Source: Streptomyces roseirectus
Lineage (GTDB): Bacteria > Actinomycetota > Actinomycetes > Streptomycetales > Streptomycetaceae
Direction: 5' to 3'
Assembly: GCF_014489635.1 (NCBI RefSeq)
Contig: NZ_CP060828.1
Location: forward strand, 8,792,001 to 8,856,000
DNA length: 64,000 bases
Below, piece by piece: positions 45,161 to 54,205 of the stretch. Made by a program: the position numbers and the translations under genes. The stretch's first letter is position 1. Each line of letters starts with the position of its first letter. The notes beneath the pieces are model-generated. The model was given only the letters and a program-made list of their open reading frames with translations, searched no databases and had not been told where the DNA came from.

Positions 45161-46149
45161 TGGAGACGACGGGGACGGCGCGCCGCGCCGACGAGCCGGG
45201 CGCGCAGCGGCGGCGCACCGGCAGCGGACGCGCTCACGGCAAGGCCATCCTGCTCGGCGAACACGCCGTCGTGTACGGTGCGCCGGCCCTGGCGATCCCG
45301 CTGCCGGGGCTGACGGTCACCGCGACCGCGACGCGCCGCCCGGGTACGGACCGGATCACCTTCGCGATGGGCGACCCACCACGGACGGCGTCCTCCTCGC
45401 GCGGATTCCGGGCCCTGGTCGCGGAGTTCGCGCGCTGGTCCGGCGTCGACGGACTGTGCGCGGACGTGGTCATCGACTGCGCGATCCCGCAGGGCCGGGG
45501 GCTCGGCTCCAGCGCCGCCTGCGCCCGCGCGGCGGTCACCGCCCTCGCCGACCTCCTCGGCCGCCGCCTCGACGCGCGGGCGGCGTTCGCACTCGTCCAG
45601 GCGTCCGAGAAGGTGGCGCACGGCAGGGCCAGCGGCATCGACGCGCTCGCCACCGGAGCGACCGCCCCCCTCCTGTTCCGCGCCGGCACCGGCAGGGAAC
45701 TTCCCCAGGCGTCCGGCGGGCTGTTCGTCGTCGCGGACAGCGGCGTGAGCGGCGCCACCCGGGACGCGGTGGAGCTGCTGCGCCGCCGGTTCGAGCGCGC
45801 GCCACATGCCCGGGACACGTTCGTCGGCCAGGTCACCGACCTCACCGACGCGGCCGTGCGGGACTTCACCCGCGGCCGGTGGAGCGACTTCGGCGCGCGG
45901 ATGACCGCGAACCACCGGCTGCTGCGCGAGGCCGGGATCAGCACGGACCGCATCGACGCCCTGGTGGAGGCCGCGCTCGCCGCCGGCGCCCTGGGCGCCA
46001 AGATCAGCGGCGGCGGCCTGGGCGGCTGCCTGATCGCGCTGGCCGACGACCCCGGCCGGGCCGAGACGGTCGCGAACGCCCTGAGCGCGGCCGGCGCCGT
46101 CCGGACCTGGACCGTGCCGGCGGGAGGAGGCACACGGCATGCGCACTGA
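45160..46149 (+). CDS. Mevalonate kinase
   Basis: A 329-residue GHMP kinase that phosphorylates mevalonate at C5. The N-terminal motif GKAILLGEHAVVYG, the ATP-binding PQGRGLGSSAAC and the C-terminal GAKISGGGLGGC are typical for mevalonate kinases. The ATG overlaps the stop of the prenyl synthase (TGATG), and the 3' end overlaps the next gene by 11 bases. It is step three of the mevalonate pathway in this operon. Confidence 0.93.
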   Translation: METTGTARRADEPGAQRRRTGSGRAHGKAILLGEHAVVYGAPALAIPLPGLTVTATATRRPGTDRITFAMGDPPRTASSSRGFRALVAEFARWSGVDGLCADVVIDCAIPQGRGLGSSAACARAAVTALADLLGRRLDARAAFALVQASEKVAHGRASGIDALATGATAPLLFRAGTGRELPQASGGLFVVADSGVSGATRDAVELLRRRFERAPHARDTFVGQVTDLTDAAVRDFTRGRWSDFGARMTANHRLLREAGISTDRIDALVEAALAAGALGAKISGGGLGGCLIALADDPGRAETVANALSAAGAVRTWTVPAGGGTRHAH

Positions 46150-47152
46150 CCGGCACACGAGCGCGACGGCCGTCGCCCACCCGAACATCGCCCTGATCAA
46201 GTACTGGGGGAAACGCGACGAACAGCTCATGGTCCCCTGCGCCGACAGCCTGTCGATGACCCTGGACGTCCTCCCGACCACCACCACCGTCCACCTGGCC
46301 CCCGAGGCGCCGGCCGACAGCGTCACCCTCGACGGCTCACCCGCGCGCGGCGAGGCACGCCAGCGCGTCGTCGGCTTCCTGGACCTGCTGCGGGAACGGG
46401 CCGGGCGCGCCGAACCGGCCGTCGTCGACACCCGCAACGCCGCTCCCACCGGGGCCGGTCTGGCGTCGTCGGCGAGCGGATTCGCCGCCCTCGCCCTGGC
46501 CGGCGCCGCCGCCTACGGACTCGCCCTCGACCGCACCGCGCTGTCGCGGCTGGCCCGCCGGGGGTCCGTGTCGGCCGCCCGGTCTCTCTTCGGCGGCTTC
46601 GCGATCTGCCACGCGGGACCAGGCAGCGGCGAGGCCGCCGACCTCGGCTCCTACGCGGAACCGGTGGCGGCCCCGGCGTTCGACCCGGCACTGGTGATCG
46701 CGCTCGTCGACCCGGGCGCCAAGGCCGTCTCCAGCCGCTCCGCGATGCGGCGGACCGTCGACACCTCGCCGCTCCACCGGGCGTGGGCGGCCTCCTGCGC
46801 GGCCGACCTGGCCGAGCTGCGGGCGGCGCTGCCCCGGGGCGATCTCGACGCGGTGGGGGAGATCGCCGAACGCAACGCCCTCGGCATGCACGCGACGATG
46901 CTGGCCGCCCGCCCGGCGGTGCGCTACCTGTCCCCGGCCACCGTGTCCGTGCTCGACGGCGTGCTGCGGCTGCGCGCCGACGGCGTCCCGGCCTACGCGA
47001 CCATGGACGCCGGCCCCAACGTCAAGGTGCTCTGCCACCCCGCCGACGCCGCCCGCGTCGCCGACGCGGTCCGGGACGCCGCCCCCGGCTGCACGGTCCT
47101 CACCGCACGGCGCGGCCCCGGCGCCCGGCTGCGGACGGAGGCCGAGCGGTGA
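46139..47152 (+). CDS. mvaD: Diphosphomevalonate decarboxylase
   Basis: A 337-residue GHMP-fold enzyme that converts mevalonate diphosphate to isopentenyl diphosphate with ATP. ANIALIKYWGK is matched here as HPNIALIKYWGKRD; SLSMTLD and TGAGLASSASGFAALA are the other family motifs, and AYATMDAGPNVKVLC carries the C-terminal Asp region. It overlaps mevalonate kinase by 11 bases and phosphomevalonate kinase by 4 (GTGA), so the genes are tightly coupled. Confidence 0.95.
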   Translation: MRTDRHTSATAVAHPNIALIKYWGKRDEQLMVPCADSLSMTLDVLPTTTTVHLAPEAPADSVTLDGSPARGEARQRVVGFLDLLRERAGRAEPAVVDTRNAAPTGAGLASSASGFAALALAGAAAYGLALDRTALSRLARRGSVSAARSLFGGFAICHAGPGSGEAADLGSYAEPVAAPAFDPALVIALVDPGAKAVSSRSAMRRTVDTSPLHRAWAASCAADLAELRAALPRGDLDAVGEIAERNALGMHATMLAARPAVRYLSPATVSVLDGVLRLRADGVPAYATMDAGPNVKVLCHPADAARVADAVRDAAPGCTVLTARRGPGARLRTEAER

Positions 47153-48201
47153 CCGCCGGCCGCACGGTCACCCGCCGCGCCCCGGGCAAGCTGTTCGTCG
47201 CCGGCGAGTACGCCGTCCTGGAACCGGGCCGCCCGGCGATCCTGACGGCCGTCGACCGCCACGTCAGCGTCACCGTGTCACCGGCCGACGGCCCCGAGAC
47301 CGTCATCGAGACCGACCTCGGCCCACCGGGCACGCGCCCGCGCCCCGTGGTGGAGGCGATCGACGTCGTCGACGGACTGCTGGCCGAGCGCGGACGGCGC
47401 CCATCGCCGGTCCGCGTGTCGATCGTGAGCCGGCTGCACCGCGCCGGGACCAAGTTCGGCCTGGGGTCGAGCGGCGCGGTGACGGTCGCCACGGTGGACG
47501 CCGTGGCCGCCCACCACGGACTGGAGCTGTCCCCCGGGGACCGGTTCCGGCTGGCGCTGCTGGCCACGGCGCGCCGCGACCCCCGCGCCTCCGGCGGCGA
47601 CCTCGCCGCGAGCGTCTGGGGCGGCTGGGTCGCCTACCGTGCCCCCGACCGGACGGCCGTGCTCGCCCTGGCCCGGAGCGAGGGCATCGACCGCGCCCTG
47701 CGCGCCCCCTGGCCCGGCCTCGCCGTGACCCCGCTGCCCCCGCCCCGCGCCCTGGCCCTGGAAGTGGGCTGGACCGGCGAACCCGCCAGCACCTCCTCAC
47801 TGACCGCCCGCCTGGAGACGGGGCAGTGGCGCGGCAGCCCGCCGCAGCGCGCCTTCCTCGAAGCCAGCGACACCTGTGTGCGCGCGGCGATCCGCGCCCT
47901 CGAACGCGGCGACGACGACGAACTCCTGCACCAAGTCCGCCGGGCCCGCCGCATCCTCGCCGACCTCGACGACGCGGCCGGCCTCGGCATCTTCACCCCC
48001 GGGCTCACGGCGCTGTGCGACGCCGCCGAGGCCGTCGGCGGCGCGGCGAAACCCTCCGGCGCCGGCGGCGGCGACTGCGGCATCGCCCTCCTGGACGCCA
48101 CCGCGGCCCCGAACACCGCACGCCTGCACCAGCGGTGGGCCGCCGCAGGGATCCGCCCCCTGCCGATCCACCCCCGGCCGACGACAGGGAGCACGCCATG
48201 A
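47149..48201 (+). CDS. Phosphomevalonate kinase
   Basis: A 350-residue GHMP kinase: APGKLFVAGEYAVLEPG at the start, KFGLGSSGAVTVATV as the ATP-binding motif, ARRDPRASGGDLAASVWGGW in the middle and KPSGAGGGDCGIALL near the end. These features match bacterial phosphomevalonate kinase (mvaK2 type). It starts at GTG overlapping mvaD and ends overlapping idi, in the expected operon order. Confidence 0.93.
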   Translation: MTAGRTVTRRAPGKLFVAGEYAVLEPGRPAILTAVDRHVSVTVSPADGPETVIETDLGPPGTRPRPVVEAIDVVDGLLAERGRRPSPVRVSIVSRLHRAGTKFGLGSSGAVTVATVDAVAAHHGLELSPGDRFRLALLATARRDPRASGGDLAASVWGGWVAYRAPDRTAVLALARSEGIDRALRAPWPGLAVTPLPPPRALALEVGWTGEPASTSSLTARLETGQWRGSPPQRAFLEASDTCVRAAIRALERGDDDELLHQVRRARRILADLDDAAGLGIFTPGLTALCDAAEAVGGAAKPSGAGGGDCGIALLDATAAPNTARLHQRWAAAGIRPLPIHPRPTTGSTP

Positions 48202-49298
48202 GCGCCGACCGCAAGGACGCCCACGTCCGGTACGCCACCGAACAACACCGCAGGCACAGCGGGCACAACCCGTTCGACGACGTGTCCTTCGTGCACCACG
48301 CCCTGGCCGGCATCGACCGCCGCGACGTCTGTCTGACCACCCGCTTCGGCGGCATCACCTGGCCGACGCCGCTCTACATCAACGCGATGACCGGCGGCAG
48401 CCCCACGACCGGCGCCATCAACCGCGACCTGGCCATCGCCGCCCGCGAGACCGGCATCGCCATCGCCACGGGATCCGTGAGCCCCTACTTCGCCGACGCG
48501 TCGGTGGCGGACACCTTCCGCGTGATGCGCGAGGAGAACCCGGACGGTTTCATCCTCGCGAACGTCAACGCCAACGCCACCGTCGAGAAGGCACGCAGGG
48601 CCGTCGACCTGCTCCGCGCCGACGCCCTGCAGATCCACCTCAACGCGATCCAGGAGACGGTGATGCCCGAGGGCGACCGGTCCTTCGCCGCCTGGGGGCC
48701 GCGCATCGCACAGATCGCGGCCGGCGTCGACGTCCCCGTCATCGTGAAAGAGGTCGGCTTCGGCCTCAGCCGCGAGACCCTGGCCCGGCTCAAGGAGACC
48801 GGCGTGCGGGTGGCCGACGTCTCCGGCAGCGGCGGCACGGACTTCGCCCGCATCGAGAACGACCGGCGCGAGCGGCCCGACTACGCCTACCTCGACGGGT
48901 GGGGACAGTCGACCCCGGCCTGTCTGCTCGACGCCCAGGGCATCGGCCTCCCGCTGCTGGCCTCCGGCGGCGTCCGCCACCCCCTCGACGTGGCGCGCGC
49001 CCTCGCGCTCGGCGCCTCGGCCGCCGGAGCGTCCGGCCTGTTCCTCAGGACCGTCCTCGACGGCGGAGCACCGGCCCTCACCGCGCTGCTGCGCTCCTGG
49101 ACCGACCAGCTCACCGCCCTGATGACCGCGCTGGGCGCCCGCACCCCCGCCGACCTGGCCCGCTGCGACGTCCTCGTCCACGGCGACCTGCGCGCCTTCT
49201 GCGCCGACCGGGCGATCGACACCCGACGGCTGGCCACCCGCTCCCGCACCACCGACTCCCGCACCACGCACCACGAGACGATCGGAGGCACCCGATGA
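48198..49298 (+). CDS. fni: Isopentenyl-diphosphate isomerase type 2
   Basis: A 366-residue FMN-dependent IPP/DMAPP isomerase. RKDAHVRYA, NAMTGGS, GIAIATGSVSP, ALQIHLNAIQETVMPEGDRSF (catalytic Gln/Glu region), VIVKEVGFG and VSGSGGTDFARIE are all family motifs. It supplies DMAPP for the prenyltransferases. The C-terminal tail is Thr/Arg-rich. It overlaps both neighbours by 4-nt ATGA junctions. Confidence 0.96.
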   Translation: MSADRKDAHVRYATEQHRRHSGHNPFDDVSFVHHALAGIDRRDVCLTTRFGGITWPTPLYINAMTGGSPTTGAINRDLAIAARETGIAIATGSVSPYFADASVADTFRVMREENPDGFILANVNANATVEKARRAVDLLRADALQIHLNAIQETVMPEGDRSFAAWGPRIAQIAAGVDVPVIVKEVGFGLSRETLARLKETGVRVADVSGSGGTDFARIENDRRERPDYAYLDGWGQSTPACLLDAQGIGLPLLASGGVRHPLDVARALALGASAAGASGLFLRTVLDGGAPALTALLRSWTDQLTALMTALGARTPADLARCDVLVHGDLRAFCADRAIDTRRLATRSRTTDSRTTHHETIGGTR

Positions 49299-50359
49299 CC
49301 GACACCACCGCGGTCGCCGGCGTTCCCATGAAATGGGTGGGTCCCCTGCGCCTGTCGGGGAACGTCGCCGCACTGGAGACGCAGGTACCGCTCGCCACCT
49401 ACGAGTCACCGCTGTGGCCGTCCGTCGCCCGGGGCGCGAGGCTGTCCACCCTGGTCGAACCAGGCATCGTCACCACCCTGACCGACGAGCGGATGACCCG
49501 CTCGGTGTTCGTCCGCGCCCGGGACGCGCACACCGCGCACCTGGCCGCCCTGGAGGTCGACGCCCGCCTCGACGAACTCCGCGACGTCGTGCGCACCTGC
49601 GGACGGTTCGTCGAACTCATCGGGTTCCACCACGAGATCGTCGCCGACCTGCTGTTCCTGCGCTTCGAGTTCACCACCGGCGACGCCGCAGGCCACAACA
49701 TGGCGACCCTGGCCGCCGACGCCCTCCTCACCCACCTCCTGAAGGCCGTCCCGGGCATCACCTACGGATCGATCTCCGGGAACTACTGCACGGACAAGAA
49801 GGCCACCGCGGTCAACGGCATCCTGGGCCGCGGCAAACGCGTCGTCGCCGAACTCCTCCTGCCCCGGGACGTCGTCCGCACCTCGCTGCGCACCACGGCC
49901 GCCGCGATCGCCCACCTCAACACCGGCAAGAACCTGATCGGCACCCTCCTCGCCGGCGGCATCCGCTCCGCCAACGCGCACTACGCCAACATGCTGCTCG
50001 GCTTCTACCTGGCGACGGGCCAGGACGCGGCGAACATCGTGGAGGGCTCCCAGGGCGTCACCGTCGCCGAGGACCGCGACGGCGACCTCTACTTCTCCTG
50101 CACGCTGCCCAACCTGATCGTCGGAACGGTCGGCAACGGCAAGGGCCTCGACTTCGTCGAGGAGAACCTGACCCGGCTCGGCTGCCGCGAGGCCCGCGAA
50201 CCCGGCGACAACGCGCGCCGCCTCGCCGTCATCGCCGCCGCGACCGTGCTGTGCGGCGAACTCTCCCTGATGGCGGCCCAGACGAACCCGGGCGAACTCA
50301 TGCGCACGCACGTCCGGCTGGAACGCGGCACCGCGACCACCAGGACCGGAGGCCAGTGA
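49295..50359 (+). CDS. HMG-CoA reductase
   Basis: A 354-residue class I-like HMG-CoA reductase without a membrane domain, reducing HMG-CoA to mevalonate. The catalytic Glu region is near the start (LATYESPLWPS), NYCTDKKATAVNGI is the substrate-Lys motif, TTGDAAGHNM the cofactor segment, and QGVTVAEDRDGDLYFS follows. The length matches the Streptomyces operon enzymes. Coupled to fni (ATGA) and to the HMG-CoA synthase (TGATG). Confidence 0.95.
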   Translation: MTDTTAVAGVPMKWVGPLRLSGNVAALETQVPLATYESPLWPSVARGARLSTLVEPGIVTTLTDERMTRSVFVRARDAHTAHLAALEVDARLDELRDVVRTCGRFVELIGFHHEIVADLLFLRFEFTTGDAAGHNMATLAADALLTHLLKAVPGITYGSISGNYCTDKKATAVNGILGRGKRVVAELLLPRDVVRTSLRTTAAAIAHLNTGKNLIGTLLAGGIRSANAHYANMLLGFYLATGQDAANIVEGSQGVTVAEDRDGDLYFSCTLPNLIVGTVGNGKGLDFVEENLTRLGCREAREPGDNARRLAVIAAATVLCGELSLMAAQTNPGELMRTHVRLERGTATTRTGGQ

Positions 50360-51534
50360 TGCCCGCTGCCGCCCCCATCGGGATCCACGACCTGTCCTTC
50401 GCCACCACCCAGTACGCCCTGACCCACGCGACGCTGGCCGCCCACAACGGCGCCCGCGTCGCCAAGTACCACCAGGGCATCGGCCAGTACGCGATGAGCG
50501 TCCCGGCCGCCGACGAGGACGTCGTGACGATGGCCGCCGACGCCGCGGCCCCCGTCGTCGCCCGGCACGGCGCCGACCGGATCCGCACGGTCGTCTTCGC
50601 CACGGAGTCCTCCGTCGACCAGTCGAAGGCGGCCGGCGTCTACGTCCACTCCCTGCTCGGGCTGCCGTCCGCCGCCCGCGTCGTCGAACTCAAACAGGCG
50701 TGCTACAGCGGGACGGCGGCCCTGCAGTTCGCCGCCGGCCTCGTGCACCGCGACCCGGCGCAGCAGGTCCTCGTGATCGCCGCCGACGTCTCCCGCTACG
50801 AACTGGGCTCGGCGGGCGAGGCGACGCAGGGCGCGGCGGCGGTGGCCATGCTGATCGGCGCGGACCCCGCGCTGGTGCGGATCGAGGAGCCGTCGGGGGT
50901 GTTCACCGCCGACATCATGGACTTCTGGCGCCCCAACTACCTCACGACTGCCCTCGTCGACGGCCGCGAGTCCATCTCCGCCTACCTCCAGGCCGTCGAA
51001 GGGACCTGGAAGGACTACACCGAGCGCGGCGGCCGGACGCTCGACGAGTTCAGCGCGTTCTGCTACCACCAGCCGTTCACGAAGATGGCCCACAAGGCGC
51101 ACCGCCACCTCCTCCAGCACTGCGGGCGCACCGTCGACGAGGCCGAGGTCACCCGAGCCGTCGGGCTCACGACGGCCTACAACGCCGAGATCGGCAACAG
51201 CTACACCGCGTCCCTGTACGTCGGCCTGGCCGCGCTGCTCGACCACGCCGACGACCTGAGCGGCCGGGCCGTCGGGTTCCTCAGCTACGGGTCCGGCAGC
51301 GTCGCCGAGTTCTTCGCCGGGACCGTCGTCCCCGGATACCGCGCGCGGCTGCGCACCGCCGCGAACCGTACGGCGATCGGCCGGCGCACGGAGATCGGCT
51401 ACGACAGGTACCGCCACCTGCACGAACGGTCCTTCCCGTGCGACGGCGGCGACCACCCCACACCGAACGAGACCACCGGGCCGTACCGGCTCGTCGGACT
51501 CGCCGACCACAAACGCCTCTACGCGACGCGATAG
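50359..51534 (+). CDS. HMG-CoA synthase
   Basis: A 391-residue thiolase-fold enzyme condensing acetyl-CoA with acetoacetyl-CoA. The catalytic Cys is in VELKQACYSGTAAL, the Glu in FATESSVDQSKAAGVY and the His in FCYHQPFTKMAHKA. GSYGSGS is matched by LSYGSGSVAEFF. It closes the seven-gene mevalonate operon; the prenyltransferase follows after 13 bases and is probably on the same mRNA. Confidence 0.95.
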   Translation: MPAAAPIGIHDLSFATTQYALTHATLAAHNGARVAKYHQGIGQYAMSVPAADEDVVTMAADAAAPVVARHGADRIRTVVFATESSVDQSKAAGVYVHSLLGLPSAARVVELKQACYSGTAALQFAAGLVHRDPAQQVLVIAADVSRYELGSAGEATQGAAAVAMLIGADPALVRIEEPSGVFTADIMDFWRPNYLTTALVDGRESISAYLQAVEGTWKDYTERGGRTLDEFSAFCYHQPFTKMAHKAHRHLLQHCGRTVDEAEVTRAVGLTTAYNAEIGNSYTASLYVGLAALLDHADDLSGRAVGFLSYGSGSVAEFFAGTVVPGYRARLRTAANRTAIGRRTEIGYDRYRHLHERSFPCDGGDHPTPNETTGPYRLVGLADHKRLYATR

Positions 51535-51547
51535 ACGGGGAGTTCAC

Positions 51548-52435
51548 ATGTCCGGGAATTCCGGGACGGCGGACATCTACGAGGCCGTCATCGAAACCGC
51601 CAGGCGCATGGGCGTCACCCCCGCACGCGACACGGTCCGGGCGATCCTGTCCGCCTACGGGGACGCCTTCACCCACGCCATGCCCCTGGCCCTGAGATCG
51701 GCGACCGACGCACAGCACACGGGCGATCTCGACTGCCGCTTCGTCACCCACCCCAAGAACCGCAACCCCTACCCCCTGGCCCTGTCGAAAGGGCTCACCC
51801 CGACGACGGACCATCCCGTCGGCGCTCTCCTCTCCTCTATCGAGGAACGATTCCCGGTCGACGGGTACGGCATCGACTTCGGGGTGGTGAACGGCTTCGC
51901 GAAGGTCTACGCGGGATTCCCCCCGGACGACCTCCAGAAGCTCCCGGAACTCGCCGCGATCCCGGCCATGCCCCGCGGCCTCGCCGACCGCGCCGACTTC
52001 TTCCGCCAGCACGGACTGGACGACAAAGTCGCCTTCACCGCGATCGACTACCCGCACAGAACCGTGAACGTGTACTTCAACGACGTGCCCCCGGCCTGCC
52101 GCGAAGCCGACGGCATCCGGACGATGCTCCACGACCTCGGACTGCCGGAACCGAGCGAGCACCTGCTCGCCCTCGCCGGCCGGTCGTTCGGCCTCTACAC
52201 CACCCTCGACTGGGAATCCCCGGGAATCCGACGGCTCTGCTTCGGCGTGACGACCACCGACTTGTCGAGCCTTCCCGTCCCCGTCGACCCACGGCTGGAG
52301 AAATTCGCGCAGAGCGTCCCCTACGGCGGCCCCGGACGCAAATACGTCTACGGCGTCGCGGCGACAGCCACCGGCGAATACCACAAACTCGAAACCCACT
52401 ACAAGTGGAATCCCGGGACCGTGGCCTTCATCTGA
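51548..52435 (+). CDS. ABBA-type aromatic prenyltransferase (NphB-like)
   Basis: A 295-residue ABBA-barrel prenyltransferase of the NphB/Fnq26 group, which attach a prenyl chain to phenolic substrates. Recognisable stretches are GDLDCRF (Asp at the place of NphB D62, which binds Mg2+), KGLTPTTDHPVGALL, GIDFGVVNGFAKVYAGFP, IDYPHRTVNVYF, LYTTLDWESPGI and GEYHKLETHYKW. The Asp suggests Mg dependence, unlike CloQ-type members. It directly follows the mevalonate operon, so its donor is made in place; the aromatic acceptor is not encoded in the window. Confidence 0.93.
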   Translation: MSGNSGTADIYEAVIETARRMGVTPARDTVRAILSAYGDAFTHAMPLALRSATDAQHTGDLDCRFVTHPKNRNPYPLALSKGLTPTTDHPVGALLSSIEERFPVDGYGIDFGVVNGFAKVYAGFPPDDLQKLPELAAIPAMPRGLADRADFFRQHGLDDKVAFTAIDYPHRTVNVYFNDVPPACREADGIRTMLHDLGLPEPSEHLLALAGRSFGLYTTLDWESPGIRRLCFGVTTTDLSSLPVPVDPRLEKFAQSVPYGGPGRKYVYGVAATATGEYHKLETHYKWNPGTVAFI

Positions 52436-52474
52436 ACCACCGCGCGACCAAAAGGAATTCAGTCAGGAATAACC

Positions 52475-54124
52475 ATGAAACCAGTGAACGCATTACAGAA
52501 GGCCCTCGTCCCGTGCCCCGCCGACATCGACCCGGAACACCTGCGCACGGCCACCTCCCGACTGATCACGCATGTCAGCGACCAGGTCGACGCCACCGGC
52601 GCGATACGCGGCGCATGCCACAGCCGGGTCCTGGAGTCCGCGCTCGCACTGACCCTGCTGACCCGCACAGGCGCGGCCCCGCCCGCCCGACGCCGGGTGC
52701 TCGCCTACCTCCAGGAACACCTCGGCTCCGCCCAGGAGTTCGACCGCGTCATCGCCACCCTGGCCGTCGGCCGGGCCACCGGCCGGGCATCGGCGGGCGA
52801 CGCCGACATCGTCGACAAGCTGACCGGCGCCCTCCTCGGCGCCGCCCCCGCGTTCATCGCCGCCCGCCGCCGCAGAATGCTCCACGCCGTGCTGTCGCTC
52901 CTCGGCTGCCCGGTCCCGCCCGACACCGGCCCCGCCGCCGACGAACAGGCCCCGACGGACCCCGCGCACTCCTGGTCCGCCGTCCAACAGGCCGCGGTCA
53001 CCCTGGTCCTCGCCCACACCACCGGCGTCCACAACGCGGCCACCGCCGCCGCGCTGCGGACCCTGACCGCCGTCCACCCGGAGACCGCCGTCTGGGAGGG
53101 GTACGTGCTGCTGCACCTGCTGGCGCTGCACGCGCTCGCCGGCGTCCCCGGGCAGGACGAGACCGTGCGCGGCGGCGTACGGACCCTGCTGCGCCACCAG
53201 CGCGACGACGGCGGCTTCCCGTTCGTGACGGACCTCCAGCACTGGTGCTCGGCCACCGCCGGCCTCGCCCTCACCGCGGCCGGCGCACCCCCGGACGTGC
53301 CCCAGGCGATGGCACGCGCGCTCGCCGCCCACGCACCCGACCCGGCGCGGCGCGCCCTGTGCCGGTCCCTCTCCCGCGGCACACCGCTCGCGGACGGCTG
53401 GTCCTTCGGCCCCCGGGTGGCCCAGAACGACGTCGACTGCACCTCGTGCGCCCTGGAGTTCCTCCAGACGGTCGACCCCGCCGCCCACGCCGGCGCCGTA
53501 CAGCGCGGGGTGCGCGGCCTGCTGGCCGTCCAGGGCGCCGACGGCGGATTCCCCACGTACGTCGCGGGCGCCGCGTCCGAACCGTGCATGACGGCGGCGG
53601 CCGTCAACGCGCTCGCCCCGCACCCCTCCACCGGGCCCGCCCGGACGCGTGCCCTGAGGTTCCTCGCCGACAGCCAACTGCCCGACGGGGGATTCGAACC
53701 CGGCTGGAGCCGCAGCCGCTTGCACGCGATGTTCCGCGCCCGCCTCGCGGCCTGCGCCGCGCCCCCGGACGACCACCGCACGGCCCGCATGGCCGAACGC
53801 ATCGAACGCTCGGCGCGCGAGACACAGAACACCGACGGCGGCTGGGGCATGCGGCCCGGCGACCCCAGCGACGACATCAGCACCGCCTACGGCCTGATCA
53901 CGCTGTGCTACGGCACCGAGTCCCGCCCGGTCGGCCGCGCCCTCACCTGGCTGCTCGCCCACCAGAACCCGGACGGCGGCTACAGCGGCCCGCCCGACAT
54001 GGTCGGCCCCCGCCCGTTCCCCTACCACATCCCCGTCCTCACCGACGCCCCCGTACTCCTCGCGCTGGGCCACGTGCGCCACCGCGTGCGGGGCACGGCG
54101 TCCCTGCTCCGGTACGCGGCCTGA
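52475..54124 (+). CDS. Class II terpene cyclase-like protein with DVDCT motif
   Basis: A 549-residue protein with alpha6-barrel QW-type repeats (QRDDGGFPF, QGADGGFPTY, QLPDGGFEPGW, QNTDGGWGM, QNPDGGYSG), as in squalene-hopene and class II diterpene cyclases. The acid motif, DxDD in those enzymes, reads NDVDCTS: the central acid Asp remains, and the next residue is Cys, as in the DCT motif of oxidosqualene cyclases. It probably cyclises a prenyl chain by protonating an alkene or an epoxide. It follows the prenyltransferase gene by 39 bases and ends at a strong terminator. No class I (DDxxD) cyclase motif is seen in it. Confidence 0.85.
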   Translation: MKPVNALQKALVPCPADIDPEHLRTATSRLITHVSDQVDATGAIRGACHSRVLESALALTLLTRTGAAPPARRRVLAYLQEHLGSAQEFDRVIATLAVGRATGRASAGDADIVDKLTGALLGAAPAFIAARRRRMLHAVLSLLGCPVPPDTGPAADEQAPTDPAHSWSAVQQAAVTLVLAHTTGVHNAATAAALRTLTAVHPETAVWEGYVLLHLLALHALAGVPGQDETVRGGVRTLLRHQRDDGGFPFVTDLQHWCSATAGLALTAAGAPPDVPQAMARALAAHAPDPARRALCRSLSRGTPLADGWSFGPRVAQNDVDCTSCALEFLQTVDPAAHAGAVQRGVRGLLAVQGADGGFPTYVAGAASEPCMTAAAVNALAPHPSTGPARTRALRFLADSQLPDGGFEPGWSRSRLHAMFRARLAACAAPPDDHRTARMAERIERSARETQNTDGGWGMRPGDPSDDISTAYGLITLCYGTESRPVGRALTWLLAHQNPDGGYSGPPDMVGPRPFPYHIPVLTDAPVLLALGHVRHRVRGTASLLRYAA

Positions 54125-54150
54125 ACGGCGACAGCGGAACGGACGGACCA

Positions 54151-54182
54151 CTGCCGGCGAAGCTTCAGAGCTTCGCCGGCAG
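54151..54182. terminator. Strong bidirectional terminator
   Basis: A perfect 14-bp stem (CTGCCGGCGAAGCT with its complement) and a 4-nt loop TCAG. It is between the convergent cyclase and haloperoxidase-like genes and ends the mevalonate/prenyltransferase transcript. Confidence 0.9.
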
Positions 54183-54205
54183 CCGCCTGCCGTGGGCCGG
54201 GCGGA

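Noticed and set aside
44761..46449. Minus-strand frame opposite the mevalonate kinase region
   Set aside because: The plus strand encodes well-conserved mevalonate enzymes here; the opposite frame is Arg/Ala/Gly-rich without features.
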